From JBAYJY01 sp041664945 (GTDB lineage Bacteria; UBP15; UBA6099), in contig JBAYJY010000037.1 in assembly GCA_041664945.1 (NCBI GenBank), positions 1-31,567 on the forward strand: a stretch of 31,567 nt of DNA, given 5' to 3'. This document shows, in pieces, positions 20,926 through 28,929 of this stretch (position 1 is its first letter; every line of letters begins with the position of its first letter). The notes below the pieces were generated by a model that worked only from the letters and a program-made list of their open reading frames with translations, ran no database searches and was not told where the DNA came from. A program made the translations under genes and the position numbers.

Positions 20926-23367
20926 ATGAAGAATATTTTAACCGGAATCGCTTTTTGCCTTATGCTGGCGGCGGCGGGCGCTGTATGCGGCGCTGTTGAA
21001 AAAGAGCCGCTTTATCTCGACCGCACGCAACTTGTGGATGTGCGGATCAAAGACCTGATCTCGCGGATGACGCCGGAAGAGAAGATGCAGGAGCTGGCCG
21101 GGAAAGCCGGCGGGCCGGGCGAACTGCGGCTGAAAATTCCGCCGTTCAACACAACGGAAGCGGTTCACGGGTACATGTCGGGAATCGGAGCCACGATCTT
21201 TCCGCACTCGATAGCGATGGCGAGCTCGTGGAATGAAAAACTGATGCTGGAGATGGCGGACACGATCGCGGCCGAGATGGTCGCAGCGAATGCGCAACAG
21301 GCATGGTCGCCGCTGATGGATGTGGCGCGAGACCCGCGCTGGGGCCGCATGGAGGAAACTTATGGCGAGGACACATATCTCGTCACCCGCATGGGAGTGG
21401 CGTTCATCAAAGGCCTTCAGCGGCACAACCTGATAGCGACGCCCAAGCATTTCGCGGCGCACGGCGCTCCGCAGGGCGGCCGCGACAGCAACGACGTCGG
21501 CTACTCCGAGCGCGTGATGCGCGAATACTACCTGCCCTCGTTCCGGGCGGCGTTTCTGGAGGCCGGCGCGATGGCGACGATGAGCGCGTATTCGACGTGG
21601 TTCGACGCGCCCGCCGTGTCGTCCGAATATTTGCTGAAGGGCATCCTGCGCGAGGAATGGGGGTTTCAGGGCTTTATCGTTTCCGACTGCACTTCAATAG
21701 CGCATCTAACATACAAGCATTACGTGGCGGCGGATTACGTCGACGCGGCCCGGCTGGCGCTGAAAGCCGGCGTGTCATACAACTGCGGCGAAGTTTACGC
21801 CCGCGAGGACGTGATTCAGGCAGTGGCCGACGGGCGCATACCGATGGCGGACGTCGACTACGCGGTCAGCCGCACGATCAGGGCGAAGTTCCTGACCAAC
21901 CTTTTCGAGGCCCCGCGGGCGAAGTTGCTGAAAGAAGGCGGAAAAGACTGGAACAGTCCCAAGCACAGCGCCGTGGCCCTCGATGCGGCCCGGCAAAGCC
22001 TGATTCTTCTGAAAAATAAAGACAGCCTTTTGCCGTTGAGCAAAAACATAAAATCCATAGCGATCATAGGCGAAAACGCGAAGACGCAACAGCTCGGCGA
22101 CTACAGCGCGAAACCGCTCGAAGGACAGCTCGTTTCGATACTCGACGGGGTGAAAAAGACAGTAGGGCCGGATGTCATCGTCCGTTACGCCGAAGGTTAC
22201 GATCATAAGTTTCCCTCCGCCTTCATGGGGATTTCAAAAGCGGTGAAAGCCGCCAGGGCGTCGGATGTCGCGATTGTCGTCGTCGGCGATTTAGGAGACA
22301 TAACGAGCGGCGAAGGACACGATCGCGCAGATCTGGACCTGCCCCGCGGACAGAAGGAATTGGTTAAGGCAATCTATAAAACCGGAACGCCTGTCGTGCT
22401 GATAATCGTCAGCGGGCGCCCCTACACTATTGAGTGGGAAGCCGACAACATCAAAGCGATCATTCAGACGTTTTATCCGGGACAGGAAGGCGGAACGGCC
22501 GCGGCGGAGGTTCTTTTCGGCGACTACAATCCGGCGGGCCGCCTGCCGGTCACATATCCGCGCTACGCAGGCCAACTGCCTCTGAATTACAATCCGAAAC
22601 CTTCGGGACGCGGCTATAAATACATCAACATGGACGCAAGCCCGCGCTACAGGTTCGGACACGGCCTCAGCTACACGCGCTTCCGCTACAGCAACCTTAA
22701 AGTTTCGCCTGAAAAAACGGCGGACGGTTTAGTCACAGTCAGCGCCGACATCGAAAACATCGGAGGCCGCGACGGCGACGAAGTGGCGCAACTGTACGTC
22801 ACCGACATGCTCGCCACAGTCGACACGCCGGTCTCGCAGCTCATGGGATTCAGCCGCGTCAATATAAAAGCGGGCGAGAAGGCGACGGTGGCCTTCAGCC
22901 TGAACGCATACCAATTGTCGTTGCTCGACCGCAACATGGACCGGGTTCTCGAACCGGGAAAATTCAAGGTCATGGTGGGCGGCGTTTCCCCATGGGCGCA
23001 ACCCGAAGACAGATTCAAGGACAGAATCGGATATTCGGGTCCGGAAGAAGGAGTCGTCGGCGAATTCGAGGCGACAGAGCGAATAGCGGCTAATTTCGAA
23101 TATTCGCTGGCGGCGCCGCAAACCGCCAAAGCCGGCGAGCCGTTTGAGGTTATCGTGAAGGTGAATAACAAAGGCCGCATGACGGATGTCGGCGAAGTGA
23201 AACTCTTCGCGGACGGCGCGGTCGCGGGAGTGAAACGATTTGAAGTCGCGCCCGGAAAACCGAAGAGCCTCACTTTCGCGGTCGCTCTGAAAGCGGCGGG
23301 CGAAATACAACTGACCGCTGTCGGCAAATCCGGCTTGGCGAAACAAACGATAAAAGTGATTCAGTAA
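20926..23367 (+). CDS. Exported GH3 beta-glycosidase with C-terminal CARDB-like domain
   Basis: This 813-residue secreted or periplasmic GH3 enzyme is expected to release glucose, xylose or similar from beta-linked glycans. A signal peptide (core ILTGIAFCLMLAAAGAV) starts at the ATG at 20926, which has AAGGAG 7 bases upstream; an earlier ATG at 20896 lacks both. Domains in order are: the GH3 N-terminal barrel with KHFAAHG (174-180) and the nucleophile Asp254 in GFIVSDC; the GH3 C-terminal sandwich with GEGHDRADL, where Glu463 is the likely acid/base; a fibronectin-III-like domain around 585-690; and a last segment of about 100 residues resembling CARDB (EPFEVIVKVNNKGRMTDVGE). This extra domain may tether the enzyme to carbohydrate. 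The gene is divergent from elongation factor G. A small methyltransferase gene follows after 57 bases. Confidence 0.88.
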   Translation: MKNILTGIAFCLMLAAAGAVCGAVEKEPLYLDRTQLVDVRIKDLISRMTPEEKMQELAGKAGGPGELRLKIPPFNTTEAVHGYMSGIGATIFPHSIAMASSWNEKLMLEMADTIAAEMVAANAQQAWSPLMDVARDPRWGRMEETYGEDTYLVTRMGVAFIKGLQRHNLIATPKHFAAHGAPQGGRDSNDVGYSERVMREYYLPSFRAAFLEAGAMATMSAYSTWFDAPAVSSEYLLKGILREEWGFQGFIVSDCTSIAHLTYKHYVAADYVDAARLALKAGVSYNCGEVYAREDVIQAVADGRIPMADVDYAVSRTIRAKFLTNLFEAPRAKLLKEGGKDWNSPKHSAVALDAARQSLILLKNKDSLLPLSKNIKSIAIIGENAKTQQLGDYSAKPLEGQLVSILDGVKKTVGPDVIVRYAEGYDHKFPSAFMGISKAVKAARASDVAIVVVGDLGDITSGEGHDRADLDLPRGQKELVKAIYKTGTPVVLIIVSGRPYTIEWEADNIKAIIQTFYPGQEGGTAAAEVLFGDYNPAGRLPVTYPRYAGQLPLNYNPKPSGRGYKYINMDASPRYRFGHGLSYTRFRYSNLKVSPEKTADGLVTVSADIENIGGRDGDEVAQLYVTDMLATVDTPVSQLMGFSRVNIKAGEKATVAFSLNAYQLSLLDRNMDRVLEPGKFKVMVGGVSPWAQPEDRFKDRIGYSGPEEGVVGEFEATERIAANFEYSLAAPQTAKAGEPFEVIVKVNNKGRMTDVGEVKLFADGAVAGVKRFEVAPGKPKSLTFAVALKAAGEIQLTAVGKSGLAKQTIKVIQ

Positions 23368-23424
23368 CAGCGGCGGTCGAGACGCCGCGCCAAAACAGAT
23401 CCGGCGCCAGGAGGCTGACGTGTT

Positions 23425-23913
23425 ATGCCCTATCTTAAAACATTCATTTTTACGATCTTCGTTCCCGGAACAGTCGCCGGAGCGCTCCCGTGGCTGCTGA
23501 TTACTTCCGATATAAAATTCCTCGATGCGAAACTGGGCGCCTTTCGGTTTATCGGGGCGCCGATCTGGGCCATTGGGCTTCTCATCTACATTTTATGCGC
23601 GTGGGAATTCGCCTCGACAGGAAGAGGAACGCCTGCCCCGAATGATCCGCCGAAGGCGCTCGTCGCAAAAGGCCTCTACCGTTTTTCGCGGAATCCGATG
23701 TACGTTGGAATACTATCCCTGATAGCGGGCGAAGCGGTTTTCTTCGAATCGCCGCTCACGGCGCTTTACGGCGTTATCATTTTCTTATTATTTAACGCTT
23801 TTATAATTTTCTATGAGGAGCCGACGCTCAACCGGATGTTCGAAGAATCATATAAACAATTCTGCAAATCGACGCCGCGATGGATCGGCAAGATTAATTC
23901 ACGCAAAACATAA
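23425..23913 (+). CDS. Membrane methyltransferase of the isoprenylcysteine/PEMT family
   Basis: This 162-residue integral membrane protein has four to five hydrophobic segments and the C-terminal signature of the ICMT/PEMT superfamily: GLYRFSRNPMYVG (about 88-100), which binds S-adenosylmethionine, and the EEPTLNRMFEESYKQFCK region (about 132-149). Bacterial members methylate lipids, quinones or unknown small molecules. The length is typical for bacterial homologues. The start ATG has AGGAGG 10 bases upstream. It follows the GH3 gene after 57 bases and could be cotranscribed, but no functional link is obvious. It converges on the acyl-CoA dehydrogenase with only 56 bases between stops and no visible terminator. 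Confidence 0.8.
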   Translation: MPYLKTFIFTIFVPGTVAGALPWLLITSDIKFLDAKLGAFRFIGAPIWAIGLLIYILCAWEFASTGRGTPAPNDPPKALVAKGLYRFSRNPMYVGILSLIAGEAVFFESPLTALYGVIIFLLFNAFIIFYEEPTLNRMFEESYKQFCKSTPRWIGKINSRKT

Positions 23914-23969
23914 ACTGAAAAATATCGTCCAGGCCTTAACTCAGAAGCTCGAAAGCCGACTCGACGCCG

Positions 23970-25712
23970 TCAGTCGTTCATCTGATAAACGCCCTTGAGC
24001 GCATACACTTCTTCCCATATCTTCTGTTGAAGCGCATCGTTGACCGCCGGCTTTTTGACCATCTTCAGCGCGATTTCCATTTGTTTCGGCGTGCTCTGGC
24101 GCTTCGAGTAGAGCTGGACGGCGAACTTAGTGAAGTCCCTGACCATGAAGTCGAATATCTGGTCCAGCATGTCAGCGGGCAGTTCGTCCTTGTGCAGATT
24201 GTGGAACTCGATGATGCCCTGCCCGTATGCGACGAGCGTGAAAAGCTCTCCGAGTATCAGCAGGAAGTCGATGTCGTCCGCCTGAGCCTTCGAGGCCTTG
24301 GCGTCGCTCGCGGAAGCCATGAGGAAATCCTTGAGAACGAGTATCTGTTCCTTGAAAATGTTGACGTTCGGCAAGTCAACGCTGTTGTAGGCGATGTTGT
24401 AGTCGTGGAACTGGATGTTTCCGAGACCCTTAGTCGGCCCCTGATTGAAGAGGAAGTCGTCGCTCTTGATGTCGTTGATTTCCGGGATGTCCGGGAATTT
24501 GCCGGGCATGAAGAAGTAGTTTCTCATGAACTTGATGATCAGCGCCATGTTGACGTGCACCGTGCCTTCGAGCTTCGGGAGCGCGCGGATGTCGCGGGCG
24601 GCCATCTCGAAATACATGTCTTTCTCGAAACCCTTCGCGGCCATGACGTCCCAGAGGCAGTTGATGACTTCCTCGCCCTGCGTCGTCACTTTCATCTTGA
24701 CCATCGGCGTGTAAAGCAGATAGCGCCGGTCGCTCTCGGAGGCCGTGCGGATGTAGTCCGACGTGCGGAGCGCGAAGGCTTTCATCGCGACGAGACGGCA
24801 GTAGGCGTCGGTGAAAAGCTGTTTGACGTGGGTGAAATCGGTGACGAATTTGCCGTACAGGTTTCTGTTCGATGCGTGGTCGATCGCCTCATACAAAGCG
24901 TGCGTGCAAATTCCTATCGATCCCCATCCGAGATTGTATTTGCCGAGGTTGACGGTGTTCAGCGCCATGTCCCACGCGTCGCGGCCCTTCGAAAGGATGT
25001 CGTCCTCTTCGATCGGATAGTCGTTCAGCGCGTACTCGGCGACAAACGACTGGCTGTTGACGACGTTCTTCACAACTTCGTATCTGCCGTGCTTCGAGCC
25101 GACGACGAAGAATGCGAAATAGTTGTACTTGTCCGTTTCAACCTCGCCCGGCTTCTTGATCTTGCCGAGCGTCGAGACGAGCGCCGCTTCGTTGCCGTTG
25201 CCGATGTAGTACTTGCGGCCGTTCGCGAGATAGGTCCCGTCATCCTGCGGCACGAGCATCATCTCGGTCGAGTATATGTCGGCGCCGTGCTCTTTTTCAG
25301 AGAGGCCGAATCCGAATATTCCGCCCTCTTTCAGCAACTCTGCCGTGCGTTTTTTCACTTTTTCGTTCTTGCTGATCCATATCGGGCCGAGACCGAGTAT
25401 CGACACCTGCCACGTGTACCAGTAGGCCAGTCCGTAGAAGCCGAGTATCTCGTTGAACTCGCAGTTGCGGAAGGTGTCCCAGCGATACTCCTCGTCGCCG
25501 CCGCCGTACTGCGCGGGCGTCAGCAGCCTCGCGAATACTTTGTTATCTGCCTGAAACTTCAAAAAGTCGGCGTACCACACGCGCTCGACATCGTCTTTCT
25601 TGAGCTTTCCGCGCCCTTTGCTCTCGAAAAACTCTATCGTCTTCAACATGATGTCTTTCGATTTGTCGTCTTTGTACTTGCGTGAATGCTTTTTGGGATT
25701 TAGTAATAACAT
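23970..25712 (-). CDS. Large acyl-CoA dehydrogenase family protein
   Basis: This 580-residue flavoprotein is of the acyl-CoA dehydrogenase fold. The FAD/substrate motif GFGLSEKEHGADIYS lies at about 134-148, and the central beta domain follows (YLANGRKYYIGNGNEAA). The C-terminal helical domain carries RDIRALPKLEGTVHVN, where Glu382 sits at the usual catalytic EGT position. After about residue 400 there is a helical extension of some 180 residues, longer than in ordinary 380-residue enzymes and closer to the larger acyl-CoA dehydrogenases. It probably oxidises an acyl-CoA or acyl-carrier thioester using an electron-transfer flavoprotein. No electron-transfer or beta-oxidation genes are nearby. 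The start ATG has AAAGGA 6 bases upstream. A link to the SCP2-like proteins, which bind acyl-CoA in other organisms, is only a guess. Confidence 0.85.
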   Translation of the reverse strand: MLLLNPKKHSRKYKDDKSKDIMLKTIEFFESKGRGKLKKDDVERVWYADFLKFQADNKVFARLLTPAQYGGGDEEYRWDTFRNCEFNEILGFYGLAYWYTWQVSILGLGPIWISKNEKVKKRTAELLKEGGIFGFGLSEKEHGADIYSTEMMLVPQDDGTYLANGRKYYIGNGNEAALVSTLGKIKKPGEVETDKYNYFAFFVVGSKHGRYEVVKNVVNSQSFVAEYALNDYPIEEDDILSKGRDAWDMALNTVNLGKYNLGWGSIGICTHALYEAIDHASNRNLYGKFVTDFTHVKQLFTDAYCRLVAMKAFALRTSDYIRTASESDRRYLLYTPMVKMKVTTQGEEVINCLWDVMAAKGFEKDMYFEMAARDIRALPKLEGTVHVNMALIIKFMRNYFFMPGKFPDIPEINDIKSDDFLFNQGPTKGLGNIQFHDYNIAYNSVDLPNVNIFKEQILVLKDFLMASASDAKASKAQADDIDFLLILGELFTLVAYGQGIIEFHNLHKDELPADMLDQIFDFMVRDFTKFAVQLYSKRQSTPKQMEIALKMVKKPAVNDALQQKIWEEVYALKGVYQMND

Positions 25713-26026
25713 ATCGTTTCCTTTCCTGTTTCGTATAAATAATTAGTCTTTTGGGATGATCAGATAATTCAGCAGGAAAGTCAAGCGAGATAACAAAGAT
25801 TCGGCAATTTCGGAATCTCCCTATGATATCCGGAGGTTCTTTCGACACGCTGACCGGCTTGGAATTCCGCCGCCGCGCCCGAATATCCTTACGCGACAAA
25901 TTTATAACAGGGGTGTTGTCAAATTCCGGCATGGGACACGGAAATAATTCAAGCGCCGCTGGAATTATTTGAATCCGCCGCAGTTAATTATCTGTCACCG
26001 CCCGCCAGCCTCCGGGTAGTTGCTGT
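25713..26026. other. 314-base gene-free stretch
   Basis: No convincing gene is seen here. It should carry the leftward promoter of the acyl-CoA dehydrogenase (a TTGACT read leftward near 25780 has no clear -10). It also holds an inverted repeat AAATAATTC/GAATTATTT at 25942-25970. The end next to 26027 may hold remnants of the truncated toxin gene. Confidence 0.5.
25942..25970. repeat. Inverted repeat near the truncated toxin
   Basis: AAATAATTC (25942-25950) and GAATTATTT (25962-25970) are perfect 9-base arms around an 11-base GC-rich loop. This could be a terminator for the antitoxin unit or a scar of the event that cut the toxin gene. Confidence 0.45.
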
Positions 26027-26089
26027 TCAGTGATGGCGAAAGATAATCTTCGCTGCCGCAGGTGTGTAAAGAAGAGAGTATCGCTTCAT
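26027..26089 (-). pseudogene. Truncated RelE/ParE-like toxin gene
   Basis: The last bases of the antitoxin gene read ATGA: its stop TGA overlaps an ATG that opens a 20-codon frame, MKRYSLLYTPAAAKIIFRHH, then a stop. The ATGA overlap and the opening (basic start, short beta strand, YTP, helix with AAAKII) are what one expects for the toxin of a RelE/ParE-type pair, normally 85-100 residues. Nothing recognisable continues beyond the stop. This fits a toxin gene lost by deletion or insertion. The fragment is too short for certainty. Confidence 0.5.
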
Positions 26090-26340
26090 CCGAAAACCTC
26101 TTCGTGAGTCAGGAGTATGCCTTTTTCAATCTCTTTCTTCGACTGTTGAATCTGTTTCATGAGATCGGGGTCCGACAGAATATCAAAGGTTTCCAATAGC
26201 GATTCGTACTCATCGGCGCTCAATAAAACGCCTTCCGGAACGCCGCCGCGAGTAATCTGATAAACGCACTGTGTTTTGTTAATTTCATCCATGAGTTTAA
26301 AAAAATCCGATTTTGCCGCGCTCAAGGTTATTGTTTTCAT
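26086..26340 (-). CDS. Phd/YefM family antitoxin
   Basis: This 84-residue protein has the Phd/YefM pattern: MKTITLSAAKSDFFKLMDEI forms the N-terminal DNA-binding dimer unit, and VYQITRGGVPEGVLLSADEYESLLET is the highly typical central strand and helix. The rest (about 55-84) is the flexible tail that would wrap the toxin. It would bind its own promoter and neutralise a RelE/YoeB/Doc-type toxin. The partner toxin appears truncated (26027-26089), so this is now an orphan antitoxin that may still repress or protect against related toxins. The ATG has GGAGG 6 bases upstream and a good promoter lies at 26370-26398. Confidence 0.85.
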   Translation of the reverse strand: MKTITLSAAKSDFFKLMDEINKTQCVYQITRGGVPEGVLLSADEYESLLETFDILSDPDLMKQIQQSKKEIEKGILLTHEEVFG

Positions 26341-26369
26341 GCCCGCCTCCCGGATAGACCAATATAGAC

Positions 26370-26398
26370 TTTTTATTGGCTAAAGAGTGTAATGTCAA
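26370..26398 (-). promoter_or_regulatory. Promoter of the antitoxin gene
   Basis: On the minus strand, TTGACA (26393-26398), a 17-base spacer and TAAAAA (26370-26375). Between it and the start codon the motif GTCTAT occurs twice, ten bases apart, and could be the antitoxin's own operator. Confidence 0.55.
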
Positions 26399-26474
26399 AT
26401 TGCTTGGGCCGCCGGGGTTGAAAGCGGCATCGTGATAGATAAACGTTTTGTGCCGTAGAGAACGGCAATCCTTG

Positions 26475-26501
26475 TTGACAAACGCCGATTCGTGGTACAA
26501 T
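26475..26501 (+). promoter_or_regulatory. Promoter of the nucleotide cyclase gene
   Basis: TTGACA (26475-26480) lies 15 bases ahead of TACAAT (26496-26501), which is preceded by TG at 26493-26494 as in an extended -10. An overlapping TTGTTG at 26472 would give an 18-base spacer. The leader is about 90 bases. Confidence 0.45.
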
Positions 26502-26596
26502 AAGAACAAAGTTCAAAATATTTGATTTCATCTATGATTTTTTATATTGTTTCCAAAATACGAAACAGAAGAATTACTTTTACGGAGGATAATGGA

Positions 26597-27679
26597 ATGG
26601 ATACCAAACAAATATGTGCAATTTTATATTTTGATACAGTAAAAGCCAGCCAAATTATGAGCTCGGAATTAAAACGGAAACTAATTATCTTTATAAATAG
26701 AATTATCTCTGATCTAAAGAAAAAATTTGATATTATTTATGCAAACAATTTGGGTGATGGCTATTTACTAATTGGCTCAAGTGGACTCGAAATTGCAGAT
26801 GCGGCATTACAAATACGCGATGGATACAAAAACTATGATTGGGAACATGATGGATTTCCAAATGTTTTGAAGGTTAGAGTCGGACTACACTTAGGCATTG
26901 TATTATTATCAAAGGAAGGGAGAAAAATCACTAATGCTTGTGGCCATGCGCTTGATTTCGGGTCAAGAATTGAGCCAATTACAGAACATAATCATGTATT
27001 CTGCACTGAAAATCTCTATAGACAACTAATTTCTGAAAAACCAAATACAATCGAGAGTGATTTCATTGGTGAAATCGAACTTGCAAAAGGGGCCGGGAAA
27101 TATCCGTTATATAACATTCGGCGAAAAGGCGAACAGAGTTATGTAACTCTTGAAAGAGGAAAAATAGAAATACTAAAAGATAAATCCGAGAACAAAAAGG
27201 AACTCTTAAAGTATGGTTTATGCTGGGAAGCAAAAAGAATAACTAGCGTATCACAAGGCGTAGATTTTATAAAGCTCCCTCAAAACAATAAACCATTCAA
27301 ATCGTTAAATTTCAAATTAATATCCCATTCATCTTATTGGAGAGCTGGAATAAAATGTGAAGCAAGCATTCAATTGCCTAATCTTGTGACTCCAAATAGT
27401 TTTTTGATTCATACGGGTAGGGAAACAAATGGCGCATATGGAATAACATGCTACGTAAACAAAATAATGCTGTTAAATGAATCCCTAAAAATCGAAAGTG
27501 ATAAAGATATAAAATTCGCTTTTGAATACTTAGGTGATAATCATATATGCTGCAAAATAGGAGATTTCTTTAAGTTTGAGTACAAAATAGACCCGATACT
27601 GTTAAAAAATATTTCTCTTTCGGCTTGGGGTGATGGTCATGAATATGAGATTTTATTCTATGATATCGTCTATTGCTAA
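26597..27679 (+). CDS. Class III nucleotide cyclase domain fused to a beta-rich C-terminal domain
   Basis: This is a 360-residue soluble protein. Residues about 5-175 form a class III (adenylate/guanylate-type) cyclase domain: metal Asp13 (ILYFDTVKAS), second metal Asp54 (NNLGDGYLLIG), VRVGLHLG (93-100) and Arg124 (GHALDFGSRIE). The positions that choose a purine base are altered: Asn50 stands where adenylate cyclases have Lys, Asn113 where they have Asp. The transition-state Asn is Asp120. The substrate may thus not be ATP; Pycsar uridylate/cytidylate cyclases are a precedent. Residues about 205-360 look like a beta-sandwich (SSYWRAGIKCE, then LSAWGDGHEYEILFYDI), possibly a ligand or effector module. 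I chose ATG 26597 because GGAGG sits 8 bases upstream; an open extension of 25 codons has no such site. The gene is AT-rich, unlike its surroundings. It converges with an AbiJ-like gene. Confidence 0.7.
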   Translation: MDTKQICAILYFDTVKASQIMSSELKRKLIIFINRIISDLKKKFDIIYANNLGDGYLLIGSSGLEIADAALQIRDGYKNYDWEHDGFPNVLKVRVGLHLGIVLLSKEGRKITNACGHALDFGSRIEPITEHNHVFCTENLYRQLISEKPNTIESDFIGEIELAKGAGKYPLYNIRRKGEQSYVTLERGKIEILKDKSENKKELLKYGLCWEAKRITSVSQGVDFIKLPQNNKPFKSLNFKLISHSSYWRAGIKCEASIQLPNLVTPNSFLIHTGRETNGAYGITCYVNKIMLLNESLKIESDKDIKFAFEYLGDNHICCKIGDFFKFEYKIDPILLKNISLSAWGDGHEYEILFYDIVYC

Positions 27680-27742
27680 ATTAATTAAAGTTGATAGGTC
27701 AAAAACCTCAATTCTCTATCCGTTGATTTTAATTTTTAAACG

Positions 27743-28570
27743 CTAATTGTTTCTACACAAATAAGCGGTAATAAGCGCTGATAAGCCAACAACAAGTTCA
27801 GCGTCAACATGTTTGGGTTGTTCGCCTTCTCTTATGTGTCTCGCTTTTTCGCTAGAAAACCCCCATAATTTTGTTACCGCTTCTTCGATGGTTTTAGGCA
27901 AACCATGTTTGTCACGATGATTTTTCATAATCGAGCCCAATGTCTCGTTGGGCTCATTACTTACTTCGCGAGCGACACACTCAAGAGCCGCCATTGAATG
28001 TGTTATTGCACCGGTTAAATCAGGCTCTGGTCTTCTTGATATATCCTTTATTGCTTCTTCAATTTCGGAATTTGCGGTTAAATAACTCTTTTCATTCATT
28101 GCAGTTTTTGCGTGTTCTACAGCGAATTCATATGATTCAGAACCACGCATTACGATATTCCCATTTTCCATCTTCCAACCAATTCCTTGCTCTAAAAACA
28201 CTTCGTTAAGTTCTTTCTCGAAAAGAGCCGGTCTGCTTGGTAGTGTTCCGCGAATGGCGCAGGTTAAGAAGTAATTATATATTGATTCAGCAACCTCATA
28301 AACTTTGTACCAGTCACAATTCATAATTAGTTGTTTGACTTCCCCGTCGATATTGGGATATTCGGACCAATTTCCATCATCGGGAAGACAAAGCAATACA
28401 TTACAAATTATTTTCCTTAAGACTGAGGGGTTAAAGCCGCCTGTCTTATACGCTATAATAATCAATGCCTCTCTAAATTTATTCGGCGCATCTTCTCGCA
28501 CAACAATCTCTTTGTTTTCAGGCTGAAAACCATATCTTTTTGAAAATGTTTGTTTATACACATCGTCCAT
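27743..28570 (-). CDS. AbiJ/HEPN-like abortive infection protein
   Basis: This is a 275-residue AT-rich gene product. The N-terminus (TFSKRYGFQPENKEIVVRED, about residues 8-27) and the following helical segment up to YEVAESIYNYFL (about 95-106) resemble the AbiJ N-terminal domain 4. The middle (IGWKMENGNIVMRG) and the all-helical C-terminus (ITHSMAALECVAREV, then KARHIREGEQPKHVDAELVV near 243-262) resemble the HEPN-like C-terminal domain found in AbiJ-type and related defence proteins, where an Arg-His motif can form an RNase site. AbiJ-type proteins block phage growth by shutting down the infected cell. The start ATG at 28570 has GAGG 6 bases upstream; an ATG four codons earlier is possible. 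It faces the cyclase gene tail to tail, 63 bases apart, so the two are neighbours but not an operon. Family assignment is from pattern, not search. Confidence 0.6.
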   Translation of the reverse strand: MDDVYKQTFSKRYGFQPENKEIVVREDAPNKFREALIIIAYKTGGFNPSVLRKIICNVLLCLPDDGNWSEYPNIDGEVKQLIMNCDWYKVYEVAESIYNYFLTCAIRGTLPSRPALFEKELNEVFLEQGIGWKMENGNIVMRGSESYEFAVEHAKTAMNEKSYLTANSEIEEAIKDISRRPEPDLTGAITHSMAALECVAREVSNEPNETLGSIMKNHRDKHGLPKTIEEAVTKLWGFSSEKARHIREGEQPKHVDAELVVGLSALITAYLCRNN

Positions 28571-28929
28571 AATGAACCTCATTTACAACAATATTCGGCT
28601 GTTTTTCTTTTATCTATTGTCTTTTAGACACTAATCACTCTTGCCCTATTCTTTAATCTTGAAGACTGATTAAATATTACCTTAATTTTTGCGGTTTAGG
28701 TAAATTCTTGAAAATTACTTTATGTTGCAATTATTGGATTGAGGGCAGTCATAACTTTTCAACGCACTTAAGCTCGCCGGCTTGCGAAAACCTCAAAACA
28801 TCCCATTTGCCGTAATAGAAACCGGCATAAATGTGCGCTATACTTTTTCGGACACGGCGCGGCATGCGCCGGAACGTAGGGGCGGATTTCAAATCCGCCC
28901 GGCGAAACCATAAAACAAGGATAGCGACC
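28571..28929. other. 359-base region at the right edge of the AT-rich island
   Basis: No gene is seen. The left part is AT-rich like the island and carries a 13-base palindrome TGTCTTTTAGACA (28618-28630) ahead of the AbiJ-like gene, a possible operator. Near 28745 the composition switches to GC-rich. The right part holds a TATACT (28839-28844) that could be the -10 box of the mannosidase gene, a GGCGC/GCGCC hairpin (28855-28869) and the palindrome at 28880-28900. Confidence 0.5.
28880..28900. repeat. Palindrome in the mannosidase leader
   Basis: GGGCGGATTT and AAATCCGCCC form a perfect 21-base palindrome around one C. From memory, the surrounding GTAGGGGCGGATTTCAAATC is a dispersed intergenic element in many genomes. 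Here it lies about 30 bases before the start codon and could affect expression as a leader hairpin. Confidence 0.6.

Noticed and set aside
24027..25685. A 552-codon open frame on the plus strand, antisense to the acyl-CoA dehydrogenase
   Set aside because: The product is a low-complexity Val/Glu/Arg/Leu-rich string with no domain, as expected when a GC-biased gene is read backwards; the opposite strand has clear motifs and a ribosome site.
25543..25932. A 129-codon minus-strand frame entering the acyl-CoA dehydrogenase in another frame
   Set aside because: Half of it is a frame shadow of the enzyme gene and the rest shows no domain; the dehydrogenase has its own start with a good ribosome site at 25712.
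26297..26509. A 70-codon minus-strand frame overlapping the antitoxin start
   Set aside because: It runs through the promoter region into another frame of the antitoxin gene and has no ribosome site or recognisable domain.
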